NCBI GenBank assembly: GCA_038373885.1
Contig: JAWZYV010016058.1
Location: 2,170,001 to 2,234,000 of the forward strand
Reading direction: 5' to 3'
DNA length: 64,000 bases
Origin: Cheiracanthium punctorium
Taxonomy: Eukaryota > Arthropoda > Arachnida > Araneae > Cheiracanthiidae
The notes under the pieces are model-generated. The model did no database searches, had not been told where the DNA came from, and saw only the letters and a program-made list of their open reading frames with translations. The stretch's first letter is position 1. Each line of letters starts with the position of its first letter. Position numbers and translations under genes: made by a program. This document shows positions 39,657 through 50,492 of the stretch, piece after piece.

Positions 39657-39664
39657 TCTTAATG

Positions 39665-40001
39665 CAGCGTTTCTCAACCTGTGGGCGGCGCACTCCCAAG
39701 GGGGGGGGGGTCGCAAAGCGTTTGCAGAGGGGGCATGAGAAAAACCAAAGAGTAAGTAGTGATGTATGCTTTTAAAAAATCATCTTATTTATTCTCATTT
39801 TTACTCAAAAATCTATTCATTTTCGCTTAAAATGTTCATTCAAACTTTACTGATAACATTATTTTGTAGAAAATTCGACTAAACGTTCATTGTTAAAGAT
39901 TAAAAAACTGAATGTATGCTGAAAAATGTGAGGGGGGGGGAGGCGCCACCGTAAGTTAGCCTTTGCTGGGGGAAGCGACGTTAAAATGTTGAGAAACGCT
40001 A
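39665..40001. mobile_element. hAT MITE, 337 bp, with perfect 8-bp duplication
   Basis: It opens with CAGCGTTTCTCAACC and closes with TTGAGAAACGCTA, flanked by identical TCTTAATG repeats (39657-39664 and 40002-40009). The CAGNGTTTCTCAACC terminus is a well-known hAT type. Near both ends are G-runs (39700-39710 and 39932-39940). No transposase is encoded. Confidence 0.85.
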
Positions 40002-40009
40002 TCTTAATG

Positions 40010-42559
40010 CATTCTGTATTCAGTAAATAAATACGAAATCGAATTTCACTTGGGCTGCCTTACATCGTGCAATATGCAAATACAGCTGCATTCGAAACCG
40101 AGGAATTTTCGGTTAAATAGTAAACAACGACGGAGATAGATACTACATTGAGATAAAAAGCGAATTTTATTTGAGATGAATTTTGATGTAGAATATAACA
40201 GAAAAAGCGTACCAGAAAAAATGAGTGGGACATTCCATGTTAAATGGACTAATGCGCTGTGCCGCCCCATTTTTGATTTTCACGAAATTTTGTAGGTGAT
40301 AGGTACAGCTGCGGGAAAAAAAAACGCCCGCTTGCTCTTTATTTCGACGCCGTTCGTCGTACAACAAAGTTATATATACCATTCGTTTGCAAATAACGTA
40401 TACTTTATTTACTATCAATTTAATTTGCATAAGGGGTTGTCTTCATATTTAATTCTGCATCAACTTTGTTTTACTCAATGGCAACACTGTATTTTGACTT
40501 TGTTAAACAAAAGAAAACCTTCAAATTATCTTAAATATAAATTTTCGCCAGTTTTCTACGATAATTTCCGGAGAAATTACGAATTATTTTAAGGGGTTTT
40601 CTGCAAATTGAAAAACACTAGTTGTAGGTTTCGAACTTTTCGCCTTTCATTAATTTCGCTCGCGAGTTAAAAGAAATAAATATTATTTTCAAGGAAAATA
40701 ATTTTTCTAGTCTTAAACTTTTTTGTACTGAGAATATCAGGGGTAGAAATTAGAATATTTAGTCAGTAGTCCAAATGACCCGTGAGTCCACAACTTCCTT
40801 GGTTCGTACACATGATTTAAAGGAAAAATGCAAAACGACTGCTCACGATTTTGAAAATCTTTCTAATTCTGGAATTGTTATTGAGTATTCCCTCTTGAAG
40901 GCTCTCTTAGACAGGAGAAATGTTTCCAGGTGTAAGAGACTGTTCTCTGTTCTTCTGACTACAAGCATGAATGTTACTCAGCTATGGTCGAACTTGAAGA
41001 ATAGTTTCATGATTGAAAATTTATTTATTTTTTAATTTCATGTAAAAAACGCAATTACTTTTTTGCCGACCCAATATTATCACTGAGTTTGTTATTTCAC
41101 TTTCTTCATTTAATATTATAGTCTATAATGTGCAATATTCTTATAAGACTTTTGGCGGTATTTTAATTCATAGTCAGATGAAACTTTATAAAGAAAAACG
41201 TGATTTTGAATGTTTGTTGACTGTTTGATAAAGTATGGGATAGTCCAGACCTGATGTTTCCAATATTAAAATGGAAAATCTTTTTTTTGGGGGGGGGATA
41301 TGGTAGCGGACGCAACAATAGACGCTTATAGAATCACCATCAAACTGTAAAAACCTCTATTTATTTGCTTCAAAATTTGATATTATTTAATACCGCCATC
41401 TTTTACTGTTTTTGAAAAAAAGAAATCGAATTTACGTTTATTTTTGTCAATTTAAAAAAAAAGTGTCACTTAATAAATTTATATTTGGTCCCTTAACTAA
41501 TGAAACTAGCACATTTTATTTAATATAAATTAAACTACTGAACGTAAAAATTTGAAATTTTGCACAGCCATGTAATTTTACTTTCTGCATCTATTTCCAT
41601 CGAAATTTGGCTAGGTCCCTATTCGTAACTTTGTTGAATCTTAATTTAATAATTCATAATTCATATAAATATTTTATCAAAAATTATAATCATGTAAAAT
41701 AGTAGTAAATTATGTTTGGGTCGTTTAGTTCTAATAGTACGAATAAAAATCAGCTTCTTACTATCAATATTATATGAGATATGAATTAAAGTATGAACAA
41801 ATATTTTAACATATGCGGAGGGGGATTTTGGAAGCTCATGACTCACCCACTTTCAGTTCAAATTTATTAAAAATAGGTATCCGGGGTTAGCTAATTTTTT
41901 TAAATATGAAGTGAAATCTAGGGGGTTGCTATTGGAGGAAAAAAGTTTGTGCAAATTTTAATATGTAGATGGCTCTTTATGCAATTCTTATGTATAGCAA
42001 ATTAAAGTGTACGTCAATCGTAAACGATTGGTATCTGTAACTTTACTGTACAACTGAGGACGGCCGAAAAAATTACAAGTGGGCGTGTTTATTATTTTTT
42101 TTCTCCCGCAGCTGAACCTATCTTCTGTATTCCAAGAAAAGCAGCTTCTTTTATTTCTTTTTAAAAATTTTGTTCTTGAGATAAAGCCATTTATTTGCTC
42201 CGCGGATGAGTAAAAATAGCCATTTTAGGCTCATTTTCTGAAAGCAATAGAATTTTTATTTGAAATAGCAGGAAGATCCGATAGGAGTTATTGGAAAGCT
42301 TAATGAATGGACTTTAAAATGAGCATACTAAAATAGATTTATTTTAAGCCTAAATACAGTTTTTTTGGACATAAAGTAGTCGTTTACAAACTAATAATTT
42401 TTGTCATTTTAGGCATTAAAAAACAATGAAGGACTTTCAGTAACAAACCAATTTTTATTCTCGTTACACTTACATTTCATTTACTATATATAGAAAAAAA
42501 TGAGCTGTTACTAGTGGTCCTTCATCCGGAAAAAATTACTTAAACTTTCAAAAAATTGA
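40010..42559. other. AT-rich stretch with no recognised gene
   Basis: Short ORFs at 40296-40592 and 40775-41035 have no recognisable domains. A module near 40270-40310 (CACGAAATTTTGTAGGTG) resembles dispersed repeat tails. A G-run lies at 41289-41297. Confidence 0.45.
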
Positions 42560-43000
42560 AAAATGTGTTTTTTCACCCCCCCCAAAAAAAAAGTCATGTG
42601 GTACACGTAATAAAAATCTAAAAATGACATGGTACGAAGCTCTTATACTGTATTTTAAAACAAAATAAAAACTGTCTTGTTATCCCAAAAGAAAGAGGAG
42701 ATACATACTTTTGAAGATTCGACATGTGTTTCTGTGTTCCGGCAGATAATGAGATTTCCATCATGGCTGCGCGGGACTCCGTCCAGTGATTCCGTTTAAT
42801 CATGTAGAGTGGGCATATATCTAATGTCTGTAATTTCTTTTGTAGTGCTGCTTCAAAAGTGTGTATCTCCTCTGTCGGTTGGCAATTTTTGTTTTGTTTT
42901 AAAGTACAGTATAAGAGATTCTTACTATGTCATTTTGAGATTTTTATCAGTTGTTCCACATGCCTATTTTGTGGGGAGCGGAGGGGGATGAAAAGTTAAC
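42560..43000. mobile_element. Foldback element with about 150-bp arms
   Basis: The left arm (about 42560-42715) and the complement of the right arm (about 42845-43000) share AAAAATCTAAAAATGACAT, CTCTTATACTGTATTTTAAA and GAGGAGATACATACTTTTGA with few differences. The exact ends are not resolved and no target duplication was identified. There is no coding capacity. Confidence 0.65.
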
Positions 43001-43869
43001 CTATTCTCAATAGCAAGCAGTATTTTTTGTATTACTTCAAAAGAGTAACTTTAAAAAAAATTGTTGTTTTGAAAATATTCTGTAAAATTTAAATGAATTT
43101 AATTATCTACTTTTCAGTTGATATATTTTAAGCTTCAAATAATTATACAAAATTCAGAAAATTATTTTTTATACTTGAATAGTTGGTAAGTTATATTAAA
43201 CGTACTATTTCTCAAAAAAACAACAACAATAAAATAGCACCTTTTACTACAAAAGTTATTCTTTCATATATACAAAGTATCTACTAGAGTTGAATTTGAT
43301 TATGACATTCGAAGATTATTCATGCCACTGTTCCGAATGAAATAAAAAAAGAAATTTTGTAACACTGCAAACTATGGGTGACGAACGGAACGGTACGGAA
43401 CATTTTGACGTTGTAGCCGAGTTGTCCTTTTAAATGAGGTCTATAATAGAGTTCAATTATATTTTCCCCAGATAAACAGCATCCGATGTGTTAAAAACAC
43501 CCGAAAGTTGAGGAGTTAAAAATGAGTAAAAGTCAAAAATCTGAATAGCACAAGTGTAAGAATAATATAAAGTGAAGATCTGTTTGTGCGATACGCTCTT
43601 GTTAAAGGAAGGAGGTACTCCTTCACTCGGCAACAGTAAAACAAATATAGATAGAAAAGCAAATATATCAGTAAATAAAAGAAAACTGAGAAGGAACACA
43701 ATTTTATACATTGTTCTCTTAGGAAAAGCAACTTAGACATCATCGATTAAATCTGATTCTTTTATTTTTTTCCCTCAGCTGTAGTGAGTAAATTTGTCCG
43801 TTTTCTTCCATTCGATATACAATTGTAAGGCAGTTTTACAAGGAAGTTGACCTCATGTATAAAGTAAGT
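43001..43869. other. AT-rich stretch with no recognised gene
   Basis: Overlapping minus-strand ORFs at 43457-43743 are hydrophobic because of AT-rich codons. They show no domain. Confidence 0.45.
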
Positions 43870-44162
43870 AGTGTAGCGTCACAAATAAAGAGATGGAGCT
43901 CTTTTGCCCACACAAAACTCTTTATTAGACGGCAAATACAAATACATAAATTATGAGTTGTAAATAGAATATGTTAAATGGCTGGGTTCGCAAAACAGCC
44001 TTCACAGGCCTAACACCAGAGGAAAGTCAGCTCTGCACTGTACACTGTCTGAAACTCATCTCTTCTTCATGAGAGAAGAGCATCTTGAGAACATCTTGAG
44101 CTGCTGATCTCGGCTCTGAGCTGGAATCTCAAGTGGATTTCGATCACATGGGATGCTTGTAG
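43870..44162 (-). mobile_element. Possible solo LTR fragment
   Basis: Read on the minus strand, this higher-complexity block runs into CTAATAAAGAGTTTTGTG (a polyadenylation signal) and ends GTGACGCTACA, which is reminiscent of an LTR R-U5 end. The 5' boundary and a target duplication could not be established. Confidence 0.3.
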
Positions 44163-44252
44163 TAAGTGAAGTTATCAGATTCTCATGTCGCTATAGCGTC
44201 AAATTCTGAAAAGCACTTGAAACAATCATCGATTTATGCGTTCTATAACGTC

Positions 44253-44372
44253 AGAACTGCACATTATCCTGAAGATCTACAGCTTCTTGACGAAGACTTT
44301 ACGATACCGCCCATATCAAAGGTTATCAGAGAGATTCAAGTATTGAGGGGTAATAAAAATGGAGCATCACAG
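44253..44372 (+). pseudogene. Possible relic of LINE reverse transcriptase
   Basis: Within the open frame 44166-44393, the peptide PPISKVIREIQVLRGNKNGA loosely matches the motif found just before the fingers domain of LINE reverse transcriptases (hydrophobic-x-x-AI-x-x-LK-x-x-KA-x-G-x-D). Only this short similarity supports the call. There is no YxDD motif downstream and no wider context. Confidence 0.2.
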
Positions 44373-45560
44373 ATATATATATATAAGTACTAATTAATCG
44401 TAATTATTCGGACAACGTCACAGTAGCTAAGCACCTCAAGCTTTTATAAATCATGTTTCTTTTATTTATAATCAGTGAGTCAGGATGATTTAACTGTTGT
44501 AATAAGTGTTTTACATTGAAAATTCTCTCAAGAAATATTTTACACCTTTTATTCTATTTGTTAATAGAATGCTTGATTAAAAACATTACTTCATTCATTG
44601 CTACTTTTTAACTATGTAAGAATACAAGTGCATTTGTATACAGTAGATTCCGACTATTCTGAACAGTGTTCAGAAAAAATATCATTTTTTTAAACTTAAC
44701 AACAGGAGAATTTAAAATACGTACAATTCTCTATGCCTGAAACCAAATTGGAACGAATGTTGGTTACTTACAATACATATCGGCTCCCATACAATTCTGT
44801 TGAGACATTTCTAGTCACTGCTAAACACACATACAAAATAATAATAATAATAATAATAATAACTAATTTACACACCCTTAAGAAGCAAAGTCTGCCCTTC
44901 CCTTCCGACTTCCTCTAAATCTGTTCATGAGTATAGAGCTGAATTAAACGCTGTACACAGCTGACAATAGCATATGTCCCCGCACTTAATTTCTGCCTTA
45001 ACAAGTCAATACGTTGATATTATTAATGAATTTCGCCTATTCCGAATTCCGCTAAACCAAACAGTGTTCGGTCCCAATTTATTCGGAATAGTGGGACTCT
45101 ACTGTATATATAACTATCAAAAATATGCAGCAAAAAAAAAAAGTAAATATAAAAGAAACAGTAAATATTAATACTTTCATTACTTTTAAATCTTAAGATC
45201 ATATACCATATTCAGAAATTGTATTGTCTTTTTAATTCATTCAGTCCACTTTGCAACTGGAATATTCATCACTAGCGTCAGCTTATTACCCAAGCAGCTT
45301 ACTTAGAATTTTGTGGGCATTATCTAGGTGATCAATCAAATAATTACCTAATTTCCGGTTACGCTCACCCTGTCATTAATATTATCACCTCGTCTTTGCT
45401 CTAATGAAATGTATTTGCACGCATAAAATTTTAACGAGCTTATTCTTCAAATCGTTATTATTAATAACAATTTTTCATTGCCTATTTTCAGCAAATTAAG
45501 TTCAAACTAAAATTCGCGACTTAAATTCAACTCTCAGTAGTTATGTAGGCAGAAAAGATG
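44373..45560. repeat. Non-coding stretch with (AAT)n microsatellite
   Basis: An (ATA)n/(AAT)n tract lies at about 44837-44863. The rest shows no recognised gene. Confidence 0.5.
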
Positions 45561-45775
45561 CTTTGTTGAATTCAACAAAATTTTATTGATTAAACAAAAT
45601 TTGGTTGTCACTATTTCAACCGAATAATTTTGTTGGTTTCTAACAAAATTTTCTTTAAATTAAAAAAATATTTCATTGAATTGACAAAAATTTGTTCATT
45701 GAACAAATATATTTCTTTGAAATAGAGTCAATTAAAATTTTGTTGAATCAATAAAACTTTTTATTTCAGTGTAAA
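45561..45775. mobile_element. Palindromic repeat rich in ACAAAATTTTGTT motifs
   Basis: The block repeats TTGAACAAAATTTTGTT-like segments many times in both orientations and ends TTTTTATTTCAGTG, resembling the CACTGAAA ends of the MITE at 60937-61172. The left end is not resolved. Probably an old foldback MITE. Confidence 0.4.
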
Positions 45776-46222
45776 TAATGCATAATAGACATAGATTGTT
45801 CAAGTTTCATTTTTAACGATTTGCTCTTTGTAGAAATATCTCTATATATAAATGTTCTGAACTTCTATTTCATTAGCAACTAACTAGTGAGAACTTCGCG
45901 ACGTTTAATTCACTTTGCATCTGTTTAAGCAATTCTTTCGATGGAAAGATGATTCTGCATTTTTTGAAAATACTTTACAATATTTGACGATATACAAAGG
46001 TTTTCTCTAAATGGTGAAAACTTGAGCCTAGTGTAAGAAAATACACGTTTTTAGAGTATGTTTAACGTTTCTGTAAGTCTGTTAAAATATTACTTTTACT
46101 GTTTCATCCAGAATTATTTCTGTTGTCTTTATGCAATATTTTCATTCTATAATTCTTCCTAAAAGAAGTGCAGTTTGCTGTTGCAAGTTCTTTACAACAG
46201 CAGTTCTCTTAATGCGTCTCAA
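45776..46222. other. AT-rich flank left of the LTR element
   Basis: No gene or repeat is recognised. It forms the left-hand insertion flank of the retrotransposon. Confidence 0.5.
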
Positions 46223-46227
46223 TTTGT

Positions 46228-46446
46228 TGCTGTGGCCGTGACGTTCGAAAGACGGCAGCACCTTACGGCGTGCTGCGAGTGGCACGTCACGAGCTGAAAA
46301 GCAGTGACGCACTTCACTTGGAGTTCGGGACTGCAACCTGACGAGACGTATTCTTATGCGTCATTGTAAATCATTATTTTTATGTGAATATATAATCGAG
46401 AATAAAATGTGTGTTGTCTTGAAGCCTTGTTTTTAAGTATACAGCA
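46228..46446 (+). repeat. 5' LTR
   Basis: It drives transcription of the element. It carries an AATATATAA TATA-like stretch at 46387-46395 and AATAAA at 46401-46406 close to the 3' end. It is identical to the 3' LTR except at 46282. Confidence 0.95.
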
Positions 46447-46447
46447 G

Positions 46448-46458
46448 TGGCGACGAGG
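46448..46458 (+). other. Primer-binding site, probably tRNA-Ser
   Basis: TGGCGACGAGG starts two bases after the LTR. It is complementary to a tRNA ending CCTCGTCGCCA, which fits the acceptor stem of arthropod tRNA-Ser(GCU) (GACGAGG at its 5' end). The identity of the tRNA is inferred from memory of that stem. Confidence 0.75.
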
Positions 46459-46549
46459 ACGGTTCTTACCCTTCGCCTGTCGAATTTTTAAATCTGCGAA
46501 CTGTTTTCGTGATCCTTTGTTCTGGAACAACTGCGCAGTAGTCATTCAT

Positions 46550-49500
46550 ATGGCATCCATTGGAAGTATTCAAGCTTTCGACCCTGCGGCGGAACCTTTC
46601 TCGCAATACTGGGAAAGAGTCGAACTGTTTTTTGTAGCAAATCAATTAACAGACAAGGAGCGAAAGAAAGCAATTTTCCTCTCCGTCATCGGACCTAATG
46701 TGTACTCCATACTACGAAATTTAACTGCTCCGACCGCACCTGCTGAGAAAACTTTGGAAGAATTAAAAACGTATTTGCGCGATTACTATGAACCTGCACC
46801 GTCAGAGATAATCCAACGATTCCGTTTCAACACAAGAAATCGAAAGCCTTCCGAGTCTGTATCAGAATATTTAGCGGAACTCAGAAAACTTGCAAAACAG
46901 TGCAACTATGGGGATACTTTAGAAACCATGTTACGTGATCGAATGGTCTGCGGAATTTCGAGTGACCTAATTCAACAGAAGCTTCTTTCCGAACCCGAGT
47001 TGACCCTACAAAAAGTGTTGGATATTTCCCTAGCTATGGAATCTGCTGCTAGTAACGCTGCTCTGTTAAAAAGTTCAGCGGCGCCAGAGACAGTCTGTGC
47101 TTTAAGAGCGCCGAAGAGGCTGCAATTTCGCTCCTCCGATAGTGAATCATCGACGAAAGAAAAAACAAACAGTCGCGGTAAAGTGCCAGGTGGTGTTTTC
47201 TGTCATCGTTGCGGCTCGAATCTACACCCATCAGCTGACTGTAAACTTATAAATTCGATATGTAATGCTTGCGGAAAAAAGGGCCATCTCCAGAAGATTT
47301 GTTATTCGAAAAAGAATCAAAATAGAAAAGGTAATCCTGTAAACAAACAGGAACGACAGAGAAATAGTAAAAAAATTTCTCCTGTGAGTAATACTCACCA
47401 AATAGAAGAAAGTGTTGTTCTATACAACACAAATGAAGAAAGTTTAGCACCGCCTCCTATTAAAATATGGGTTAAAATAGAAGGTGCAAATTTAGGCTTT
47501 GAGCTGGATACAGGTGCACCTTATTCAATAATTCCTGAAATCACATATAATAAAATTAAAAATATTTTACCACCAATAGGTAAGTCTGATGTAAAATTAA
47601 AATCATATACAAAATCAGAAATTGATATTTTAGGTAAGGTTTTGGTCAATGTATCCTTTGATAACATAAATTGTAAACTGCCTTTGCTGATATCTAAACA
47701 GGGCAATATTAATTTAATCGGTAGAAATTGGTTTAATCAGTTAAATATATTTTCAGTTTTACATAATTCTAAAATATTTGATAATCATAACACATTAAAT
47801 ATTATGCCTGTTGTCCCATCTGAGGAAAATAATTTGCAATCATTATTGCAAAAACACAAAATATTATTTTCTCCTGGCCTAGGGTTACTCAAGAATGTAA
47901 AGGTTAATCTCAAACTGAAAGAATCAGCTAAACCCGTGTTCTTCAAAGCACGGCCGGTGCCTTACGCATTGAAAAGTAAAGTCGAAACTGAAATTGATAG
48001 GCTGGTGGATGAAGGAATTTTGGTTCCAGTTAAAACCTCAGATTGGGCAACACCAGTTGTTCCAGTGATGAAACCAAGTGGCATTATCCGTTTATGCGGA
48101 GATTTTAAGCTTACTGTTAATAAAATGACTGAGTTAGAGAAATATCCCCTTCCAAATCTAGAGGACTTGTTCGCACAATTGTCCGGAGGAACCATTTTCA
48201 GTAAATTAGATTTAAAAGATGCCTATTGCCAACTAGAATTAGATGAGGAATCTAGTAATCTTACGGTGATTAACACGCACCGTGGGTTGTACCGTTACAC
48301 CAGGCTCGCTTTTGGAATAGCCTCGGCACCAGCCATTTTTCAAAGGGAAATAGACAAAATTCTAAGGGGTCAACCAGGAACTTCTTGCTATTTAGATGAT
48401 TTGTTAATTTCAGGGATTAACGAACAAGATCATTTAAAGAATTTAGATATGGTTCTTTCGAAATTAGAACAAGCAGGAATCAAGTTACATCCCGATAAAT
48501 GTGAATTTATGAAACAGTCTGTGGAATATTTGGGACACAGAATAGATAAAGATGGTTTGCATCCGGTGCAAGATAAATTAGACGCTATTAAAAATGCCCC
48601 GGCTCCCACTAATGTTGACGAACTCCGATCCTTTATTGGTTTAGTGACTTATTATTCAAAATTTTTACCGAACATGTCGAATGTATTATCACCATTATAT
48701 AACTTACTTAAACGTAACGAAAAATTTAAATGGACGGACCCGGAAAATAACGCTTTTCTTAAAATTAAAAATGTTTTGCAAAATTCCTCACTTTTGGTCC
48801 ATTTTGATGTAAATAAGGAGGTAATATTAGCCTGTGATGCAAGTCCTTACGGACTCGGGGCAGTTCTCTCACACAAAACCAATCGTGGAGAACAACCGAT
48901 AGCGTTCGCTTCGCGTACCCTTACTAAGGCTGAGAAAAATTACAGCCAATTAGAAAAAGAAGCTTTAGCTTTAATTTTTGGAGTTGTTCGATTTCGAAAA
49001 TATTTGTTAGGCAAAGAGTTCACACTCTTGACTGATCACCAACCTTTAGTAAAACTTTTATCAGAATCTAAACCAATTCCGTCTGTTGCAGCTGCGAGAA
49101 TACAAAGGTGGGCAATAATTCTTTCGGCATACGCCTATAAAATTAAATATAGAAAAGGTTCAAATCACGCTAATGCGGATGCATTTAGCCGGCTACCAAT
49201 GAAGAGAGATTTTGTTGATCCTCCAGCACCTCCAGAAGTTGTCTTACTTCTGCAAGAATTAGATGACAGCCCGATAACTGCCTTTCATTTGCAAAAGTAC
49301 ATAGAATCAAACCCAATACTTTCTCAGGTGAAAGAATTCATTTTGAAAGGTTGGCCGAAACATGTGTCTGAAATCTACCGACCATTTTGGTTATGTAGGC
49401 AAGAATTGTCAGTTGAAAAAGGAGTAATTCTTCGGGGAACGCGCGTTTATATACCACAAAAATTCCGCGAGTTCGTACTAAATGAATTACATGCTGGTCA

Positions 49501-50479
49501 TCGTGGCATGACGGTTGTAAAGGGCCTAGCACGTTCAAGCGTTTGGTGGCCAAACGTAGATAAAGATATTGAGGAAAAGGTTAGAAGTTGTATTTCATGT
49601 CAGGAACAAGCTTCTAGTCCTCCGGCAAAATACATTCCTTGGCCTCAATCGAAAGAACCATGGGAACGTATTCATATAGACCATGCTGGTCCTTTCGAAG
49701 GTAAACTAATATTGGTTGTGGCAGATAGTGCTACAAAATGGATAGAAGCTATTCCAGTGGCTTCTACGTCATCAACGACAACAATAGCAGCTTTACGTGA
49801 CCTGTTTGCGCGATATGGCATTCCAAAAACGATTGTGTCGGATAATTCTACATCTTTTGCAAGTACAGAATTTCAAAATTTTGTTAGAATTTTAGGCATT
49901 GCTCATATTTTTTCTCCACCGTACCACCCAAATTCTAATGGGTTGGCTGAGCGTGCTGTTAGAACAATTAAAGAAGGAATGAAAAAATTAAGAGTTGGCA
50001 CTTTTGCCGAGAGGTTACTAAACATTTTGTTTGCATATCGACGCGCCCCTTTGCCTTCCACGGGCATTTCACCTGCTGAAGCTTTTTTGGGCCGTTCACT
50101 TCGAACACGTTTAGACCTTCTACATCCTGATCACATTCGAGATACAATCAAACATGAGACTGACGCACGTAAATTTAAACACGGTGATAGTGTTTGGGCT
50201 AGGTCATTCAATAAAGCGTCACCTTGGATTCCAGCTAAAGTCATTTCCCCAATAGGAAACATTCTGTACAAATTAACATCCACTGATGGAGTACCCTTGT
50301 ACAGACACATAGACCAAGTCCGAGCATCGTCATCATCCGATAATTCACTGCCTCTTCAAACAGACTCTGCTCCTACTGGTCTACCACCCCAACCAACTAC
50401 GGACGTTTCTGAGGACTCTTCTACTGTTCGTCGGTCCACGAGATCCAGGCGACCTCCGGATCGACTGAACTATTCCTAA
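46550..50479 (+). CDS. Gag-Pol polyprotein of the Ty3/gypsy element
   Basis: A single 1309-residue frame. The open frame extends upstream into the LTR, but the first Met in a leader-appropriate place is at 46550 (MASIGSIQ), after the primer-binding site. Residues 1-200 are a Gag capsid-like region. Two CX2CX4HX4C zinc knuckles follow at C218-C231 and C238-C251. The protease has D320-T-G. The reverse transcriptase spans about 455-640, with D554 in LDLKDAY and Y614-L-D-D. RNase H spans about 755-880, with D763, D829 (TDHQ) and D877. Integrase has H981/H984 and C1014/C1017 as its zinc site, and a D1044, D1098, E1134 triad with D,D-35-E spacing. The C-terminus is basic. All expected catalytic residues are present and there is no stop or frameshift, so the element could be active. 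Gag and Pol share one frame without a visible frameshift site. Confidence 0.95.
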   Translation: MASIGSIQAFDPAAEPFSQYWERVELFFVANQLTDKERKKAIFLSVIGPNVYSILRNLTAPTAPAEKTLEELKTYLRDYYEPAPSEIIQRFRFNTRNRKPSESVSEYLAELRKLAKQCNYGDTLETMLRDRMVCGISSDLIQQKLLSEPELTLQKVLDISLAMESAASNAALLKSSAAPETVCALRAPKRLQFRSSDSESSTKEKTNSRGKVPGGVFCHRCGSNLHPSADCKLINSICNACGKKGHLQKICYSKKNQNRKGNPVNKQERQRNSKKISPVSNTHQIEESVVLYNTNEESLAPPPIKIWVKIEGANLGFELDTGAPYSIIPEITYNKIKNILPPIGKSDVKLKSYTKSEIDILGKVLVNVSFDNINCKLPLLISKQGNINLIGRNWFNQLNIFSVLHNSKIFDNHNTLNIMPVVPSEENNLQSLLQKHKILFSPGLGLLKNVKVNLKLKESAKPVFFKARPVPYALKSKVETEIDRLVDEGILVPVKTSDWATPVVPVMKPSGIIRLCGDFKLTVNKMTELEKYPLPNLEDLFAQLSGGTIFSKLDLKDAYCQLELDEESSNLTVINTHRGLYRYTRLAFGIASAPAIFQREIDKILRGQPGTSCYLDDLLISGINEQDHLKNLDMVLSKLEQAGIKLHPDKCEFMKQSVEYLGHRIDKDGLHPVQDKLDAIKNAPAPTNVDELRSFIGLVTYYSKFLPNMSNVLSPLYNLLKRNEKFKWTDPENNAFLKIKNVLQNSSLLVHFDVNKEVILACDASPYGLGAVLSHKTNRGEQPIAFASRTLTKAEKNYSQLEKEALALIFGVVRFRKYLLGKEFTLLTDHQPLVKLLSESKPIPSVAAARIQRWAIILSAYAYKIKYRKGSNHANADAFSRLPMKRDFVDPPAPPEVVLLLQELDDSPITAFHLQKYIESNPILSQVKEFILKGWPKHVSEIYRPFWLCRQELSVEKGVILRGTRVYIPQKFREFVLNELHAGHRGMTVVKGLARSSVWWPNVDKDIEEKVRSCISCQEQASSPPAKYIPWPQSKEPWERIHIDHAGPFEGKLILVVADSATKWIEAIPVASTSSTTTIAALRDLFARYGIPKTIVSDNSTSFASTEFQNFVRILGIAHIFSPPYHPNSNGLAERAVRTIKEGMKKLRVGTFAERLLNILFAYRRAPLPSTGISPAEAFLGRSLRTRLDLLHPDHIRDTIKHETDARKFKHGDSVWARSFNKASPWIPAKVISPIGNILYKLTSTDGVPLYRHIDQVRASSSSDNSLPLQTDSAPTGLPPQPTTDVSEDSSTVRRSTRSRRPPDRLNYS

Positions 50480-50492
50480 AGGAAGGGAGGAG
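50478..50492 (+). other. Polypurine tract for plus-strand priming
   Basis: AAAGGAAGGGAGGAG is a 15-base all-purine run directly abutting the 3' LTR and overlapping the stop codon of gag-pol. Confidence 0.9.

Noticed and set aside
46142..49553. Minus-strand ORFs of 60-77 codons opposite gag-pol and the 5' LTR
   Set aside because: They are antisense shadows of the long plus-strand frame or of the LTR and show no domain.
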